64,000 nt of DNA from a cyanobacterium endosymbiont of Epithemia clementina EcSB (GTDB lineage Bacteria > Cyanobacteriota > Cyanobacteriia > Cyanobacteriales > Microcystaceae). The notes below the pieces were generated by a model that did no database searches, had not been told where the DNA came from, and saw nothing but the letters and a program-made list of their open reading frames with translations. Numbering within the stretch: position 1 is the first letter of the stretch; each line of letters opens with the position of its first letter. Where the stretch lies: contig NZ_CP123991.1 in the NCBI RefSeq assembly GCF_029919255.1, positions 1,109,110-1,173,109 of the forward strand. Reading direction: 5' to 3'. Positions 60,198 to 64,000 of the stretch are shown here, piece by piece. Both the position numbers and the translations under genes were made by a program.

Positions 60198-61369
60198 TGT
60201 AATTAATAATTGAGAATACTAAAAAAACAAATTGGGACAAAACCCTAATTGGCAATGTAATAATATACAGTTTGAATTTAACATAGTCATTCTAGCTATG
60301 CAATTTTTATTAACTTGATCTACTTTAGTCAAACAACACTAACCTATAACTTTAAACTTCATCAGCGATTAATTACCTTAATTTCCGAGATTTTTGTCAG
60401 AGGTTAAAGGAAAGATCTAGCATATTGCTCATTACTTATAATAAAAGGCAATTTCTTGATCGGTAATTTCTGGATCTTTTAACGGAATAAATCCCTCATC
60501 AACGAACATTTGGTTGAATTTTTATTGGAAAATATATTTGGACCCAAGACGAACAATACGAGAACATATCGTATTTGTTACTCCACGTTAATTTTGGGCT
60601 TCTAATGCTACTTTTTATAAAATGCTAATTTAGCAAAGAGGATAGAAGTGCCATCCAAATCAATTCCTTGAGAGGTTGTTATATCAACTACACCAGTACC
60701 GGTATCACCGGTTAGTGAATTTGTAATTAATTATGCTGTTTGTTTCTCTTTAATTGCTCTATTAGGATTTTTTTCTAGTAAAATATTTTTTTTTGATAGG
60801 GTTTCTATATTTAAATAACAATTAAATTAGCATCACATGCTCTAAAAATACTTGTTCTCAAAACTGAGTATCGTCAGTTCCAACAAATGAATCAAGACAA
60901 ATGATGTGAGCCATCCTAGACTCGCAGTAACAAAACTACAATAAAAGTTAAAACTTTTACCATAAAAAAATTTTTCCCATCACTGGAAACTTTTTTTTAT
61001 AAAAAAATATTGCTCTACTCTCCAAAACGCTGATGTATAAACACACAAAATTAAATCAATTCCTAAATCTGGCAACTTCTCCCATTAAGATCTGGTCAAC
61101 GATCCAGAAGAATTAAATATTAAAAATACGCCTATAAATAGTAACTAATGTACGCTTAATTTTTTTTTAAACTATGTTCTATTATCATTACAAAATGACC
61201 CGCTTATTTGATAATAATAGCGCTTTGAGTAACGTCAGAGTTACTACTATAACCGGTTGAACGACTAGACAACTTAAGTAAGTTTCACGAAGTTCTCTGA
61301 CTTGTTTATCCTCATAATCAACGCGAAAACTAGCAGAACATTTGCAATTCAGTCATAGTTGTGCAAAGC

Positions 61370-61419
61370 GTTTTTTAGACGTCATGAAACTACAAAAAGT
61401 ATAGAACTACTTTCTCATG
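61370..61419 (+). repeat. Dispersed repeat, copy 2 (first copy at 37130-37178)
   Basis: It aligns with 37130-37178 over about 49 bases (core CATGAAACTACAAAAAGTAT). Both copies are upstream of IS630 fossils on the same strand, but at different distances (about 0.8 and 1.9 kb). Confidence 0.65.
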
Positions 61420-63103
61420 ACTGAAGATAACTCCCGAAAAAGGTTTTATAGTCAGTATTCTTGCCATGTGTTGTTTAGTCTAAAAACTAAAGTTAACCCG
61501 AGAAAAAAACTTTATGCCTTGGCAGCTTACACAAACAAAGTTCAATTTTTAAAAAATAAATATTCAATAATTTTTGGAAAAATAAAATTTTAAGACTTAG
61601 ATTTATTGCTGCTTTTACTTTCGAAGGATGGACAAATAAAGAATTTTTTCTTACGAAGAAAATAGAAGTTATTGTACTGTCCTTGTGGACAAGGACTTGT
61701 GTGGTCATAGATTTTATTTTCTCATAAAGCTATAAAAGTTAAATAACTGATGGAATCTATATAAAAAAATCACATTTTTATCTCCCTCTTCTTCTAACTT
61801 TAGACTTTTTCAAAAAATGTTAGTTAAAACTCTGAAAATACTTGTAAATTCAAGAATCTATAAATTCTAGAAATCTCAACTAAGTTATTAATAAGACAAT
61901 TAATTGAGTAACACAGTAAAGACATAATTGCTTGGTTTACCCACTTCTGTTAGGATGAACTACTCAATTGAAACTCACTATAGATGAGCGGGCAGTGATA
62001 GAAGCTATTGAAACTATGCTCAGGACATAATGATTTAGCAGTAGAAATATTCCCTATTAAGAATTAGGAACTAGAGGAGGTTAATTGACTAAAAAACAAA
62101 TAAAAAAGTCTAAATTTTATTTAAAATAATTAACATTTAGTGCGTAACTTAACGTTAACTGATATTTTTATTAGTTTCAATTTTTGTTCGAGCTTCTTAG
62201 ATTAAGAAATTTTTCTATTTTTTTAGGATAAGTCTACAGTTCATATGCTTCCTTAACAGTTCTTGATATAGTATTGTTTATTTATATTCGACAAAAAAGA
62301 TAAGTACTAGTTGGCTGAACACTTAAGGATCGAGAAAAATTGAATGGTTGTTTATTTAAAAGATTTTTAGACAGTCACAATATTGAATATTTTTTTTAAA
62401 AAAATCGTTAAATTTTACTATCGCTTCTTAAAGCAATTACGTAGAATGAGTAAATTTATAGTCAAAAAATCTAGGACTATTTAAACTGACTTCTTGAGTA
62501 CTTTGTTTTTTTTTCTAAACTTAGAGTTTAGAGGAGTTAAACAGTAAATAATAATTCTATTTTAGAGCATTTAAACTCAAATTAAGTATTCTTACTTATT
62601 AATATATTTAGTCATTATTTAACAAATAATAGTTAGTCGAATATATATAATACCCATTATATATATATTGCATACACACTATATTTTACATAACTTGTCA
62701 ATGCATAAGTTCTAACTAATACCATCCTCAGATTGTAAAAACACCTATCAATAAATTCATTTCTTTAGCTAAGCTAACTAATTAGATTTTTTCTTAAAGT
62801 TATTGAGCTCTGAAAACTGCCTGTATTTTTTTAAAAAATCGGTAAAAAGTAAATTTGCCATTCTTAAGAATATCAGTTAGTTTATTACATTAACAATTAG
62901 AAGATATTTGATTTAGTTCAAACGTTAATTAGATAATAAACAGAACTTAACTTAATCTCTATTGCTTAGGATTAGAAGTTAATGAGAAAATTATTTCATC
63001 AAATGTAGATAAAAATTATCAAATATTAGATCAATTTAAATAACTTGGGATTCATTTATTTCTGGAATATGTAACACATAATAATACTCAATTGCGAGAA
63101 AAG

Positions 63104-63138
63104 ACTTAAGATACTAAAAATATTTTAGTATCTTAAGT
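63104..63138. repeat. Perfect palindrome, 16-bp arms, 3-base loop
   Basis: ACTTAAGATACTAAAA at 63104-63119 pairs exactly with 63123-63138. It lies in the spacer before the last IS630 fossil. Confidence 0.9.
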
Positions 63139-63289
63139 TTAGTCATAATGATAATGTTCAAATGATGGAAGAGAGAGTAACAACTCCAGAACAGCTTAAA
63201 TTTTTATAAAAAAATAAAATTTAAATTAATGAGAGTAAATAAATAAAAAATAGAAAAGTATTTAAAAAAGAATAATCGCTAGGTACAAA

Positions 63290-64000
63290 TTTACTTTAAA
63301 ATTCAGCTCATATAATTAGAAAAGTAAGCACTATTAAAGTTGACTAGTAACCTATTCTCTCCAGAACGAAGACAAGAGCAGAAATTTTGTATTTAAATAC
63401 AAGAGAATGGAAAATTAAAGGGATTGTAGATTGGGTACATTTATCAAAAAATACAATTAGAAAAATCACTTCTAGATAGATAATTCAAGAAAAATCAAAA
63501 TTCTAAAATTCTCCAAGAAGTAGAAGAAAAATAACTTGAACTGAAGTAAATATTAAGTATATTTAAAAGTTCTTAGAAAAAGATAGAAAAGTAAAATTAA
63601 TTCTCTAAGGAATACGTGATTTCTTACAAATAAAGTAGTAGAAATAGAACTAAATAAAAGTGAGTATGAGTATTGCTCTATATCCTAAATCCTAAAAAAA
63701 AATAGAAATTTTTATATGTAAAAGTAGATGAAGCATAGAAAATGCTGCAAAGATAAAGGGATAAATACGGTAATTATTCTTGATAATCACTCAGTGTCTA
63801 CAAGTAGTTTAGCTCTGTTTTAGCTAAACTTAAACAATAGAAAGAAAAAGAACTGTATCTATTTTTTCTACCAACTGATGGTTCGGAAGTAAATTTAATA
63901 GAAGGAGAATGGCATTAAATAAAAAATATTAAATTCCAGGAAGTACGTTCGAAGATGAATATGATTTAGCTGATACAGTTAAACAAAGTTTTTCTCAAAG
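63290..64000 (+). mobile_element. IS630-family transposase fossil, copy C (runs to window end)
   Basis: SPERRQEQKFCI and then IKGIVDWVHLSKNTIRKI resemble the helix-turn-helix region. TVIILDNHSVSTSS matches the catalytic ILDNASxHxS motif, and KELYLFFLPTDGSEVNLIEG followed by EWH matches the final YLPPYSPxLNxIExxW motif with the catalytic glutamate. Stops are dense. The last 90 bases align with 38450-38545, so copies B and C descend from the same element. The 3' end is cut by the window. Confidence 0.78.

Larger units (their letters stand above)
60198..63289. other. Gene desert with unidentified remnants
   Basis: No intact gene. On the minus strand 60440-60720 reads LVTGDTGTGVVDITTSQGID with LDGTSILFAKLAFYKK, then ALEAQN, a stop, RGVTNTICSRIVRLGSKYIF, and near the end PLKDPEITDQEIAFYYK and a stop. 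This is a clearly decayed gene I cannot name. At 61230-61370 (minus) FRVDYEDKQVRELRETYLS is another fragment. T-A runs lie at 62390 and 62826, and a TA-rich hairpin at 62641-62668. The frame 61493-61708 shows no family features. Confidence 0.5.

Noticed and set aside
61493-61708. 71-codon minus-strand frame
   Set aside because: No family features or start signals; surrounded by DNA with dense stops.
1-64000. CRISPR arrays, rRNA and tRNA genes
   Set aside because: No regularly spaced repeats of 25-40 bases and no conserved rRNA or tRNA segments were seen on either strand. A covariance-model search would be decisive for small RNAs.

Overview
The window is AT-rich cyanobacterial DNA in an advanced state of gene loss. 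The surviving genes are ordinary cyanobacterial housekeeping genes (ribD, rpmG-rpsR-rnb, hemC, hemF, crtQ, thiE-thiS, ilvB, trpF, leuD, chlB, lepB, pyrC, stpA). The HIP1 octamer GCGATCGC, a cyanobacterial hallmark, survives inside coding sequence at about 707, 11456 and 50354. Only about half of the 64 kb is intact coding sequence. The rest is long AT-rich spacer holding pseudogenes, dead insertion sequences and large palindromes.

The most telling observation is a set of photosystem gene fossils. They are a merged psbF-psbL remnant (1706-1966, minus), a deleted and frameshifted psbD (8747-9421, plus) and a broken psaK (34101-34374, minus). Reaction-centre genes of photosystem II and a peripheral subunit of photosystem I are therefore decaying. 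A protochlorophyllide reductase subunit (chlB), the early and middle heme/chlorophyll steps (hemC, hemF), a carotene desaturase (crtQ) and a PucC-type (bacterio)chlorophyll-delivery family transporter are still intact. I infer an obligate endosymbiont that has lost oxygenic photosynthesis. The best fit is a spheroid body (diazoplast) of a rhopalodiacean diatom, derived from the Crocosphaera/Cyanothece lineage. UCYN-A is a less likely alternative, because it is known for a more compact genome and retained photosystem I. No nitrogen-fixation gene lies in this window, so the lineage assignment is an inference.

Layout. 1-10 kb: end of ribD, psbF-psbL fossil, rpmG-rpsR-rnb, SIMPL-domain fossil, DUF3386 gene, UPF0367 gene, psbD fossil. 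10-24 kb: hemC and hemF (convergent), crtQ-SRPBCC, thiE-thiS-O-methyltransferase, ilvB, a cyanobacterial unknown with a C-terminal helix-turn-helix, and a WecG/TagA glycosyltransferase. 24-35 kb: UspA fossil, aspartate aminotransferase divergent from a Ycf23-like gene, parts of a peptide ABC importer split by a dead IS630 element, further fossils including psaK, then trpF. 35-39 kb: a gene desert with IS630 remains. 39-48 kb: CPBP protease, two overlapping membrane glycosyltransferases, a double histidine phosphatase, leuD, a pentapeptide-repeat fossil and queG. 49-60 kb: chlB, a PucC-like transporter, an IS982 fossil, lepB, pyrC and stpA (glucosylglycerol-phosphate phosphatase). 60-64 kb: a second gene desert ending in another IS630 fossil.

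The retained functions are biosynthetic: riboflavin, thiamine, heme, carotenoid, branched-chain amino acids, tryptophan, pyrimidine, queuosine and compatible solute. Light harvesting, stress response and transposition genes are the ones decaying. The most unusual structural feature is a family of unrelated but near-perfect palindromes (arms of 16-26 bp, loops mostly 2-4 bases), together with a recurrent T6-8A6-8 self-complementary motif. Both are confined to the spacers. I saw no tRNA, rRNA or CRISPR array.
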